From the NCBI GenBank assembly GCA_964409635.1, contig CAYPEL010000002.1:1-45155 (forward strand): a stretch of 45,155 nt of DNA. Direction: 5' to 3'. The stretch comes from CAYPEL01 sp964409635 (GTDB lineage Bacteria > Pseudomonadota > Gammaproteobacteria > DSM-19610). The notes beneath the pieces were generated by a model. It saw only the letters and a program-made list of their open reading frames with translations, had not been told where the DNA came from and made no database searches. The position numbers and the translations under genes are program-made. Shown here piece by piece: positions 1 to 8,366 of this stretch. Position 1 is the first letter of the stretch, and each line of letters begins with the position of its first letter.

Positions 1-81
1 TGTTGTTGGCACTGCTGTATATGTTTGTATTTTTGTATCCACAATACAGGTATGCTTTGAAATCAGATTTGCTTTGGGAAG

Positions 82-897
82 CTAGCGCTGGCAGTTGACA
101 CAGTAGACTGTAGAACGCTGGCCCAGGCGAATTTCTTTTAAAGGTGCTGCACAGTTCTGGCAAGGTTCGCCACCGAGGCCGTACACACGTAGTGTCTGCT
201 GGAAGTAACCGGGTTTGCCACTGCTGTCAACGAAGTCTCTTAAGGTAGTACCGCCGAGTTCGATCGAATATTCCAGCACTTCTTTAACCGCATCAACCAG
301 CAGCTGATAACGGGGTTTTGAAATACGTCCCGCCGCACGCTTCGGGTTAATGCCTGCCATGAATAGGGATTCGTTGGCATAAATGTTACCGATACCGGTC
401 ACAATGTGGCTGTTCATCAGGAAGGCCTTAATGTTGAGTTTGCGCCCGCGCGATACTTTAAAAAGATAACCGCTGTTGAAGGCTTCCGATAAAGGTTCGG
501 GGCCTAGCTTGCAAAGCAGCTTGTGTTGCATGGGGTCGCTTGCTGTCCAGAGCAGGCAGCCAAAACGGCGCGGGTCTGTGAATCGGAGGGCTTTTTTATT
601 CGTTAACAGTAGATCAACGTGATCGTGAGGGCCTGCGCTTTTTTTTGTGCTGACGATCTGTAAACTGCCTGACATGCCCAGATGGAAAATTGCGGTACCC
701 ACATCGGTATTTAATAGTAAATATTTCCCACGGCGTGTTACCGAACGCACCTTTTGGCCGGTGAGTGACTTTTCCAACAGTTTGGGGATTGGCCAGCGTA
801 GTTTCCGTTGGCGAATAATAATTTCTTTTATTTTAATCCCGGTGAGATGGGGTTCGATACCGCGGCGGGTGGTTTCTACTTCGGGGAGTTCGGGCAT
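82..897 (-). CDS. mutM: Formamidopyrimidine-DNA glycosylase (Fpg/MutM)
   Basis: Base-excision repair enzyme that removes oxidised purines such as 8-oxoguanine and nicks the abasic site by beta/delta elimination. The 271-residue product is full length for the family. It starts MPELPEVET, giving the catalytic N-terminal proline (P2, exposed after Met removal) and E3; K58 lies in the conserved GKYLL stretch. The C-terminal zinc finger is complete, with cysteines at 246, 249, 266 and 269. The ATG at 895-897 is fixed because family members must begin with Met-Pro-Glu. It lies 169 bp downstream of the Gld-type ABC operon on the same strand. In E. coli mutM adjoins rpmBG-radC; here about 12.7 kb of other genes separates them. 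Confidence 0.97.
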   Translation of the reverse strand: MPELPEVETTRRGIEPHLTGIKIKEIIIRQRKLRWPIPKLLEKSLTGQKVRSVTRRGKYLLLNTDVGTAIFHLGMSGSLQIVSTKKSAGPHDHVDLLLTNKKALRFTDPRRFGCLLWTASDPMQHKLLCKLGPEPLSEAFNSGYLFKVSRGRKLNIKAFLMNSHIVTGIGNIYANESLFMAGINPKRAAGRISKPRYQLLVDAVKEVLEYSIELGGTTLRDFVDSSGKPGYFQQTLRVYGLGGEPCQNCAAPLKEIRLGQRSTVYCVNCQR

Positions 898-1066
898 GTT
901 GTGATTCTACTGCGTTATGACTATTGCTGTTGTCTTATACTTCCTTTTCTTCCATTGGGTGGGTGAATCTTACCGTTTTCTACGGCATCTGGTGGGTTTC
1001 ACCCAGCCGGTAACTGTTGCGGGAGCCCCGTTCGTATTGTGGTGGTTTGTCTCTTAACTTGCTAGG

Positions 1067-1945
1067 TCACTCGGTTTTGATTTCAACCTGTTCCAGGTTG
1101 CCGTCATCTGTATCAGTTGGTATTTCAATAAAATCCCCGCTCCGGTCGCCTAGTTTATATTGAATTCCATAATCCGGGCGTGCCAGTATCAGTTGTGACT
1201 CACTTGCCTGGATAATAAATTTAACCGCTTCTTCCTGCCCGGACAGCGTTACATAAATAGTTTCACCTGTTGTCTCCGGATCCATTTTCTGGACATTGAG
1301 TGCGCTGGCTGCCTGCCAGCCTTCAATAAATAGGTGTAATTTGTCGGTGCTGACGGTTTGTTCCGGTGTAAGCTGCCATTTACCCTCGACTTGTTGCATC
1401 TGAAAACCGGGCAACTTTAGAGCGGTAATTTTATCACTTTCAGCAAACAGTCTGTGGCGCACAAAGTTCGTAAAACTGGACTGTATCTGGTTCTGATACA
1501 GGTCTTCGATCAAATGGACGGTATTGCCGGCTTTGACATAACGCAGTGCTTCTAACGGATCGATGCCACCAAAAATTAATTCCTGTTGATTGAGCGTTAC
1601 GCGGTTTTCCGGGGAGCTCAGCCCAACTTGTGCCAGATCCAGTTCTGTGGGTGCATAGCGACGCTTGACCGTTTGTACGGCCAGGCGTGTGAGTGCGTTA
1701 ACCTGAAACTTATTTGCCGGTAGCGGGGGGTCTTGTTCAATAAACCACGCATTGTCTTTTTTCACCAGCACCAGTTTTGGCAACAGGCTGCGGTCAAGCT
1801 GGATGCGCGTCACAGCATCTTGTGTGAGCGAAGTCAGGTAAATTTCAGCGGCAGGCTTTTCAATGCCGGGCTCAAAGTGTGCAATCAGGCTAAGAATGCC
1901 GATAGCGAATACAAGGAATAGATTGGTAACCCAGCGTGATTTCAT
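1067..1945 (-). CDS. DUF4340 family protein of a Gld-type ABC system
   Basis: A 292-residue protein beginning MKSRWVTNLFLVFAI, with one N-terminal membrane segment (about residues 6-22) and a large, presumably periplasmic, remainder. DUF4340 proteins typically follow GldG-like and ABC permease genes, as here, and their molecular role is not established. The frame is open further upstream, to about 2002, but the ATG at 1943-1945 directly precedes the membrane anchor and has an AAAGGG-like ribosome site, so I prefer it. That leaves 35 bp after the GldG-like gene, consistent with one transcript. Confidence 0.85.
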   Translation of the reverse strand: MKSRWVTNLFLVFAIGILSLIAHFEPGIEKPAAEIYLTSLTQDAVTRIQLDRSLLPKLVLVKKDNAWFIEQDPPLPANKFQVNALTRLAVQTVKRRYAPTELDLAQVGLSSPENRVTLNQQELIFGGIDPLEALRYVKAGNTVHLIEDLYQNQIQSSFTNFVRHRLFAESDKITALKLPGFQMQQVEGKWQLTPEQTVSTDKLHLFIEGWQAASALNVQKMDPETTGETIYVTLSGQEEAVKFIIQASESQLILARPDYGIQYKLGDRSGDFIEIPTDTDDGNLEQVEIKTE

Positions 1946-1980
1946 GACTAGTAGCCCTTTAACAGGATAAAGACGGGTTA

Positions 1981-3354
1981 TTAGCGCGCGCGGCGCCGCC
2001 ACCAGATAAACAGACCCGTCGCCAGCAGCAGTGCGGGCAGTACAAATAAAAACCCGAAGCCGATGAACATCTGAGCGGTCTTGCTAAGTTCCAGTGTGGT
2101 GTCACCGGCGGGACGTGCGGCGATTGAGATGAACTGGTCATCATGGTTTAGCCAGTCAATCAGGTTGATACCCAGATCCATGTTGCCGCCGTTACCCAGG
2201 TAGCTGTTAGCAAGAAAATCGCCATCACCGATAACAACGACGCGTTGCTGCTTTGGCTGATCATTGTTATCGCCGCCTGTATCTTCAGGGGTGCGCGTCA
2301 ACGCAAAACCGATATCTAGCGGGCCACCCTGCTCATCGCTGTCCGGATCCAGGCTGATGGTGCCGCTCAGTTCACCCAGTTCGGTCCAGGATCGTTCCAG
2401 TGTGGTGAGGATAGGTGTTGCCTGCCAGCCATTTTCAGCTTCGACTTTGAGCGCAACGGTCTTTGGAAACAGCGTCAGACTATCCATGTTTTGGGTTATA
2501 GCGTGGCGTGGGTATTCGGGTATCAGCGCAAAAGCCGGGTTATCAATACCAAATAGTTGCGTGGTAGCGTCGACGATAACGCCCGGTAGAAATTCCACCC
2601 CCAGTAATTCAGCGAGTGGCGCTAGCCCGGTGTTTTCTTCGGGTTCGGACAGCCATAATAAATTTCCACCTTGTTTCACATAATCGTCAATGATTTTTAC
2701 TTCACCCGGCAACAGGTTAACTTGTGGGCTGGCAATTACCAGTAGCCGTGTAGATGCAGGGATCTCAGGCGTTTCGGCCAGGTTCAGGGTGTCGAGTTCG
2801 ATGCCTTTTTGTTCGACGACTTTGCCAAAGTTGCCCATCGCGTGGTTAGCTTCGCCGTGTGGGTCGCGTTCACCGTGGCCGCTGAGAAAGAAAATTTTGC
2901 CTTCTTTCTGACGCGCGATACGCAGCAGGGCGTTGGTAATCGCCTGCTCGGCGAGCTGGCTGACCTTTTCGCTGCGGCCCTGGTAGGCGATGAGTAATTC
3001 ACCGTCGTGGGTAATACCCAGGTCGCGTACCCTGTCCGGTTCGGCGTCTGGGTTGACGAATTTAAAATGGATATTATTTTTATTGCGTTGGTAACGCTCG
3101 ATAAGGTTGCGTATGCGTTTACGTAAAACCGGGTCTTCCCGGGTGAAGGCCGTGATGTGTACGTCTTCCGGAATAGTCTGCAGCAGTTTGATGCTGTCGA
3201 CTGAAAGGCTGTTACTCTGGCTGGCAGTCCAGTCTGTCTGGTAGCTGTATTGAGTACTCAGCCAGGCGAGCATGCCCATGACTGCTAGCAGTACAATCAG
3301 AAAAACCAGATTCTGTATTTGCAGTAGCCGGCGTGATTTGCGGTTAATTTCCAT
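1981..3354 (-). CDS. GldG-like ABC system auxiliary protein
   Basis: A 457-residue protein with an N-terminal membrane helix (about residues 13-30), an extracytoplasmic domain of the GldG/ABC_transp_aux type containing FFLSGHGERDP and a conserved DDYVKQGGNLLWL segment, and a C-terminal helix (about 430-452) ending in WWRRRAR. In Bacteroidetes GldG works with GldA and GldF in gliding; proteobacterial relatives form uncharacterised exporters. It sits 5 bp after the permease gene and before the DUF4340 gene. The substrate cannot be inferred from sequence. Confidence 0.88.
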   Translation of the reverse strand: MEINRKSRRLLQIQNLVFLIVLLAVMGMLAWLSTQYSYQTDWTASQSNSLSVDSIKLLQTIPEDVHITAFTREDPVLRKRIRNLIERYQRNKNNIHFKFVNPDAEPDRVRDLGITHDGELLIAYQGRSEKVSQLAEQAITNALLRIARQKEGKIFFLSGHGERDPHGEANHAMGNFGKVVEQKGIELDTLNLAETPEIPASTRLLVIASPQVNLLPGEVKIIDDYVKQGGNLLWLSEPEENTGLAPLAELLGVEFLPGVIVDATTQLFGIDNPAFALIPEYPRHAITQNMDSLTLFPKTVALKVEAENGWQATPILTTLERSWTELGELSGTISLDPDSDEQGGPLDIGFALTRTPEDTGGDNNDQPKQQRVVVIGDGDFLANSYLGNGGNMDLGINLIDWLNHDDQFISIAARPAGDTTLELSKTAQMFIGFGFLFVLPALLLATGLFIWWRRRAR

Positions 3355-3359
3355 CGCTG

Positions 3360-4112
3360 TTATCCGGTCAGCCGATGGTTATCGAGGCGGCGAATACAGA
3401 GGATCAGGAAAGTTGCCACAATGATCAGGTAGTAGATGACATCAGTGCTGCTGAACAGGCCGTTCATAAAAGATTCCAGGTGGGTTTGCATTGACAGGTA
3501 ACTAAACAGGCCGCTCACGTCTTCACGCTCAGTGCCACTCCAGTCGATGATCCATAACAGTAACAGCAGGCCAAAGGTGCTAATGGCCGCAATCACCGGT
3601 TGTTCTGTCAACGATGACATGAACACGCCGATCGCAGAAAAAGCCGCTAATAACAGCATTAAGCCAACTGCGCCTGCTGCGAGTTTACCGCTATCCAGGC
3701 TTGCCCCTGCGTAGAGTGACAGTGGCATGGCCAGCAGCATCACCAGCAGGATCAGGAAGAACAGGAAGATGCCGAGAAATTTACCGAGCACAATTTCGGT
3801 CATTGATAAGGGTGCGGAAAACAGCAGCGGCAGGGTGCCGTTGCGCTGTTCGTCGCTAAATACGCGCATGGTCATGGCGGGTGCCACCCAAAGAATCAGA
3901 AAGCCCGCCGTTTTCAACAGCGGGGTGATGATGATTTCCGTGACACCCGGTGCGCCTTCCATGCCGGCCAACTGGGGTTGCCAGTACATGTAAGTGTCGA
4001 GCTGTGACAGGAACAGGTAAGCCAGAATCAATTGCATGACCGCCAGCAAGGCCCAGGCCAGCGGTGACAGAAACAAGCTTTTCAGTTCTCGCAGGGCTAT
4101 GGTGAAAATCAT
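3360..4112 (-). CDS. ABC-2 type permease (GldF-like)
   Basis: A 250-residue integral membrane protein with six hydrophobic segments, typical of ABC-2 permeases. Conserved features include an N-terminal REL-K segment before helix 1 and the loop around FSDEQRNGTLPLLFSAPLS between helices 2 and 3. It forms the membrane channel for the ATPase encoded just upstream; the ATPase stop and this ATG overlap in TGATG, indicating translational coupling. The substrate is unknown. Confidence 0.9.
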   Translation of the reverse strand: MIFTIALRELKSLFLSPLAWALLAVMQLILAYLFLSQLDTYMYWQPQLAGMEGAPGVTEIIITPLLKTAGFLILWVAPAMTMRVFSDEQRNGTLPLLFSAPLSMTEIVLGKFLGIFLFFLILLVMLLAMPLSLYAGASLDSGKLAAGAVGLMLLLAAFSAIGVFMSSLTEQPVIAAISTFGLLLLLWIIDWSGTEREDVSGLFSYLSMQTHLESFMNGLFSSTDVIYYLIIVATFLILCIRRLDNHRLTG

Positions 4113-5059
4113 CAGGCCACCTCGTTGTCTGGGGGTTGTTCACCAGTGGTTAGTTCAACAAAAATCTGCTCCAGGCCACGCCGCTCCAGCGCCAGTTCTA
4201 CCAGACCCCAGTTTTGTTCAGCAACCAGACTGGCAACTGTACCCGCTGGATTATCCTTGTTGAAGGTAAGCCGTGCCGAAGTGTTGCTTAATGATGCAAC
4301 ACTTTCAATGCCTTCCAGCCCACGCAGTTTTTCTGTTTCAATGGGCGCTCGGGTTTCCAACGTTAATGCATTTCCGGTTAAGCGTTGCTGCATGTTGGCC
4401 ATGGATTCCGAGAACACCAGTTGCCCTTGATGAATAATCTGTACCCGGCTGCAGGTCGCCTGGACTTCGGGCAGGATGTGGGTGGATAAAATGATGCCGT
4501 GATTCTCGCCCAGTTCACAAATCAGTTTACGGATATCACGAATCTGATTAGGGTCCAGTCCGACGGTCGGCTCATCGAGGATAACCACGGCCGGGCTGTG
4601 CAGGATGGCCTGGGCGATGCCAACACGCTGCTGAAAACCCTTCGATAAATTCCCGATCAGGCGTTTTCCAGTATCACCCAGGCCGCAGCGTTGTTTAGCA
4701 TTATTAATCGCCTTGCTGCGTTGGGCTTTGGCGAGCCGGTGCAAACGGGCGCAGTAGCTGAGGTATTCGTCGACCGTCAACTCGCGGTAGATCGGTGGTT
4801 GTTCAGGCAGGTAGCCGATATGGCGTTTCGCCTGTTTGGCGTCCTCGAGCAGGTCGATGCCGTTGATGGTGACACGGCCGGCACTGGGCGCGAGATTGCC
4901 CGTGATCATCCGCATGGTGGTGGATTTCCCAGCACCATTTGGGCCTAGAAAACCCAGCACTTCGCCTTGTGCCAGGGTAAAGCTGACATCCTGCACAGCG
5001 GTGTGGTGGCCGAAGTGCCGGTGCAGTTGCTCAACGCTGATCAGGATTTTTGAGGCCAT
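4112..5059 (-). CDS. ABC transporter ATP-binding protein (GldA-like)
   Basis: A 315-residue ATPase. Starting from the ATG at 5057-5059 (MASKILISVEQL), the Walker A GPNGAGKST is at about residues 39-47, a signature variant LSKGFQQR at about 138-145, Walker B VVILDEP at about 158-164, and the switch histidine at about 194. The roughly 100-residue C-terminal extension is usual for drug- and gliding-type exporters. The open frame extends to 5185, but that extension overlaps the divergent gene at 5172 and lacks family similarity, so I reject it. First gene of the operon ATPase-permease-GldG-DUF4340. Confidence 0.93.
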   Translation of the reverse strand: MASKILISVEQLHRHFGHHTAVQDVSFTLAQGEVLGFLGPNGAGKSTTMRMITGNLAPSAGRVTINGIDLLEDAKQAKRHIGYLPEQPPIYRELTVDEYLSYCARLHRLAKAQRSKAINNAKQRCGLGDTGKRLIGNLSKGFQQRVGIAQAILHSPAVVILDEPTVGLDPNQIRDIRKLICELGENHGIILSTHILPEVQATCSRVQIIHQGQLVFSESMANMQQRLTGNALTLETRAPIETEKLRGLEGIESVASLSNTSARLTFNKDNPAGTVASLVAEQNWGLVELALERRGLEQIFVELTTGEQPPDNEVA

Positions 5060-5171
5060 GTCAATTATGATGTGTTTAATTAAGAGCGCAGTCCCTAATG
5101 CCATGGGCGTAAGCCGAAACTGTGCGGTGCGATAGCATAACTGAAAGTTTTCTAAATTGGGATAGTTTCGA

Positions 5172-6248
5172 ATGTCTGCAGACACGCCATTGAGTGATCA
5201 GCTCGGGTTTGGCGCTGATTGGCGCGAAAGCCAGTTGTTGCTGGCCGGGATAACAGGAATTGACCAGGAGCTGGTGATTTTGCTGCACGAGCTGCTGGAT
5301 CAGGATAAACATATCCAGACCCTGGTAAACCAGTTTTACCAGTATCTTTTCGGTATTCCGCAGGCAGCGGTTGTTTTGAATAAATTTGACCGTGCGCAGC
5401 TGGAAAATGTTCAGGCCGACTTTCTAACTACATTCGGCAAGGGCTTGGCAGGTGCCGCCTATTTTGAAAACCGCATCAGGCTAGCGTTAGTGCATATGCA
5501 ATTGGATATAGCGCCGAGCCTTTACAATGCGGCCCTCAGTTATCAGCAGGGCCTATTGAATGATTTTATCATCAAGGTTGCTCGTACTAAAAAGCTTAGC
5601 CGCTCTTTGGTCGAGTTAGTTGGCAAGCTGACAGCGCTGGACATACTGATCGCAAATGAGGTCTACAAAACGGCATTTCCACAAGCCGCCGAACAGGCGC
5701 TCCGACAAGACCGTCCCAGTTACGAAACCTATGATAACCGTTTGCAGCAGGATGCCACGAGCGGTGCGGCGGGCCGTTTGACGGTTCTCAAGGCGGTTGA
5801 GTGTGGTCTTGAGACGGCGCACCGGACCGGTCAACCCCTGAGTCTGATACTGGTTGAGTTGGATACGCTTGCAACAGAGAAATCTATTGATATAGAAGCT
5901 GCACTTGAACAGATACTGCGTGAAATGGTGGTGCGCCTGAAGTCCTCAGTACGTAGTTTCGACCTTGTCGGCCGCTATGGCGCGCGCAGCTTTATTATGT
6001 TGTTGGAAAATACATCCTTGCATACCAGCCGCCAGATTGCCGAGCGGGTACGCTGCCGGATGCAGGAAAAACCGGTGCATAGTCGGCAACATGAATGGAA
6101 AATTACCGTTAGTCAGGGGATAGCAGGCGCGCTCAGCAAGGATGATCAGGACAGCCTGTTATTGCGTTGCGGCCGGGCGCTGGAACAGGCCAGATCTGCA
6201 GGAGGTAATTGCATTAAAGAGGAGACCGGTTTTGCTGCTGGGGGTTGA
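5172..6248 (+). CDS. Globin-coupled sensor with degenerate GGDEF domain
   Basis: 358 residues. Residues about 20-165 resemble the sensor globin of globin-coupled diguanylate cyclases such as E. coli DosC. H108, in LALVHMQLDIAP, is the likely proximal heme ligand, followed by the typical helix with conserved tyrosines. Residues about 195-355 form a GGDEF fold, but the signature is RYGARSF (268-274) instead of RYGGDEF, the first metal aspartate position reads VELD, and the FK-ND substrate motif is absent. Synthesis of cyclic di-GMP is therefore unlikely; I infer an oxygen/NO-responsive protein acting through binding or partner contact. Divergent from the ABC operon. Its 3' end overlaps the next gene by 17 bp. 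Confidence 0.78.
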   Translation: MSADTPLSDQLGFGADWRESQLLLAGITGIDQELVILLHELLDQDKHIQTLVNQFYQYLFGIPQAAVVLNKFDRAQLENVQADFLTTFGKGLAGAAYFENRIRLALVHMQLDIAPSLYNAALSYQQGLLNDFIIKVARTKKLSRSLVELVGKLTALDILIANEVYKTAFPQAAEQALRQDRPSYETYDNRLQQDATSGAAGRLTVLKAVECGLETAHRTGQPLSLILVELDTLATEKSIDIEAALEQILREMVVRLKSSVRSFDLVGRYGARSFIMLLENTSLHTSRQIAERVRCRMQEKPVHSRQHEWKITVSQGIAGALSKDDQDSLLLRCGRALEQARSAGGNCIKEETGFAAGG

Positions 6249-8202
6249 TACCGGCGGTACCTTCACGGATTTTGTATTTATTGACGGTGAACGTCTGCGT
6301 ATCCATAAAGTGCTGTCTACCCCGGACGCGCCGGAGCGGGCCATCTTGCAAGGTATCAGCGAGTTGGGACTTGAAAATAAAACCTATACGTTAATCCATG
6401 GTTCGACGGTAGCAACCAATGCCGTCTTGGAACGCAAGGGCGTGCGCACGGTGTATATCACGAACCGCGGCTTTGCCGATCTGCTGACGATCGGCCGCCA
6501 GGCCAGACGCGAACTCTATAATCTGCAACCTGCCGTGCAGCCGCCACCGGTACCGGCAGCGCTCTGTCTGGAAACCGGTGGCCGTCTGGCTGCCGATGGC
6601 AGTGAAATCGAACCGCTTAGCGAGGCAGATCGTGTACAGTTACAAGCGCAATTGCAAAACCTCAAGCCGCAGGCTGTGGCAATTAATTTACTGTTTTCCT
6701 TTCTCGATGACCGCTTTGAAAAACAAATTGCGGAGCTGGTGCCTGATGAGGTGTTTGTTTCGCGTTCGTCTGCCGTGCTGCCCGAGTACCGGGAATATGA
6801 GCGCGGTATTGCGACCTGGCTGAATGCCTGGGTAGGCCCACTGGTTGAGGGCTATGTGCAACGCTTATCAAAAGCGGTTGCGCCGTCACCGGTCAGCGTT
6901 ATGCAGAGTTCCGGGGTGACAATTTCAGCAGAACTGGCGGCACAACGCGCGGTGGAATTATTATTATCCGGGCCAGCAGGTGGTTTGATGGGTGCGCGCA
7001 GCATCGGTCAAACTCTGGGTATTGATCGATTGCTCAGCTTTGATATGGGAGGCACTTCCACCGATGTGGCGTTGCTCGACGGTCAGATCGGATTGACTTC
7101 CGAGGGCAGTATTGGCGGCTGGCCGGTGGCTGTTCCAATGGTGGATATGCATACCATCGGTGCCGGTGGCGGATCCTTGGCGCGTGTAGATTCTGGTGGC
7201 ATGCTGCAGGTCGGTCCGCAATCGGCAGGTGCTGACCCCGGTCCGTCCTGTTACGGCCGTGGTGGTGTCTTGCCAACAGTGACGGATGCCAATCTGTTGC
7301 TGGGCAGATTACTGCCCGATGTTTTCCTGGGTGGAGAGATGCGACTGGATATTTCAGCCGCGCGACAAAGTTTTCAACCCTTGGCCACAGCCATGAAGGT
7401 GTCACTCGAGCAAGCGGCGCTCGGTGTGATTCAGCTTGCGAATGAGCACATGACGCAGGCGCTGCAGGTGATCTCTGTGCAGCGTGGAATTGATCCGGCC
7501 GGTTTTACCCTCACAGCTTTTGGGGGCGCCGGAGGCCTGCACGTTTGCGCGTTGGCCGAAGCCTTGAGTATCCGGCAGGCGTTAGTGCCGGTACATGCCG
7601 GTGTACTCTCTGCATTTGGCATGCTCGCTGCGCCGCGCGGCCGCCAGCTGTCACACGCGGTACGTAGTTTGTTGGTGGAGCAGGATGATGTTTGCTTGCT
7701 GCAACGCTTTGCGGATCTAGCATCCAGCGGAAAAATGGAGTTGGCACAAGAAGGTGTTACCGCAGCAGAAATCGACACCGAGTATAAAATGGATTTGCGC
7801 TATCAGGGGCAAAGTTATTATTTAACGGTGCCTTTTCAAAATATAGTGCAGGCTGAGCGGGATTTTCATGCATTGCATAAACAGCGTTTTGGCCACGCTA
7901 TGCAAGTGCCTGTTGAGCTAGTCAATATCCGCATCAGTTTGCAAACTGCCGAACCCGTTATTGCAGTACATTTTGAGTCTGCGGCAGAGCAGGGCGATGA
8001 ACCCTGCCTTGTGGAAGTAGCAGGGTGCGACAGGCAGGTTCCAGTTTGGCATCGGTCGTCACTGGTGTGCGAACAGGAAATTGATGGCCCGGCTTTAATA
8101 GTGGATCCAGTGGCAACCACCTGGCTTCACCCGGGCTGGCAAGCGAAGCTGCATGCCAGTGGTAGTTTGCTGCTGTTCTGGAAAGCGGCAGATAATAATT
8201 AG
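6232..8202 (+). CDS. Hydantoinase/oxoprolinase family protein (HyuA-like)
   Basis: About 656 residues. The N-terminus carries the ASKHA nucleotide-binding signature GVDTGGTFTDF. Further conserved segments include HGSTVATNAVLERKG, PEYREYERG, LLSGPAGG, SFDMGGTSTDVAL and TIGAGGGS. Relatives are ATP-dependent hydantoinases, 5-oxoprolinases and acetone carboxylase beta subunits, so the exact substrate is open. The frame is open back to 6142, inside the previous gene, but the TTG at 6232-6234 is preceded by AGAGGAGA at ideal spacing and places the signature at the N-terminus as in homologues. The usual partner HyuB is not adjacent. The 17-bp overlap with the upstream gene suggests co-transcription. 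Confidence 0.85.
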   Translation: MLLGVDTGGTFTDFVFIDGERLRIHKVLSTPDAPERAILQGISELGLENKTYTLIHGSTVATNAVLERKGVRTVYITNRGFADLLTIGRQARRELYNLQPAVQPPPVPAALCLETGGRLAADGSEIEPLSEADRVQLQAQLQNLKPQAVAINLLFSFLDDRFEKQIAELVPDEVFVSRSSAVLPEYREYERGIATWLNAWVGPLVEGYVQRLSKAVAPSPVSVMQSSGVTISAELAAQRAVELLLSGPAGGLMGARSIGQTLGIDRLLSFDMGGTSTDVALLDGQIGLTSEGSIGGWPVAVPMVDMHTIGAGGGSLARVDSGGMLQVGPQSAGADPGPSCYGRGGVLPTVTDANLLLGRLLPDVFLGGEMRLDISAARQSFQPLATAMKVSLEQAALGVIQLANEHMTQALQVISVQRGIDPAGFTLTAFGGAGGLHVCALAEALSIRQALVPVHAGVLSAFGMLAAPRGRQLSHAVRSLLVEQDDVCLLQRFADLASSGKMELAQEGVTAAEIDTEYKMDLRYQGQSYYLTVPFQNIVQAERDFHALHKQRFGHAMQVPVELVNIRISLQTAEPVIAVHFESAAEQGDEPCLVEVAGCDRQVPVWHRSSLVCEQEIDGPALIVDPVATTWLHPGWQAKLHASGSLLLFWKAADNN

Positions 8203-8366
8203 TAAAGGCTATGTAATGACTAAGCAGTACGTTGACTACCCGACAGAGATATACTTTTTGCGGGATAGCCGAAAAATTGTCGGGCACAAGTTAATTCCAC
8301 ATCTGCAGGTTGTGGTATCTTTTGCTGGTAAAGCTATTTCCAAGGACTACTAGCGACCTATATATT

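Noticed and set aside
1..98. Possible 3' end of a plus-strand membrane protein (hydrophobic frame LLALLYMFVFLY, stop near 96-98)
   Set aside because: Only about 32 codons are visible, it overlaps the mutM end, and no family can be recognised.
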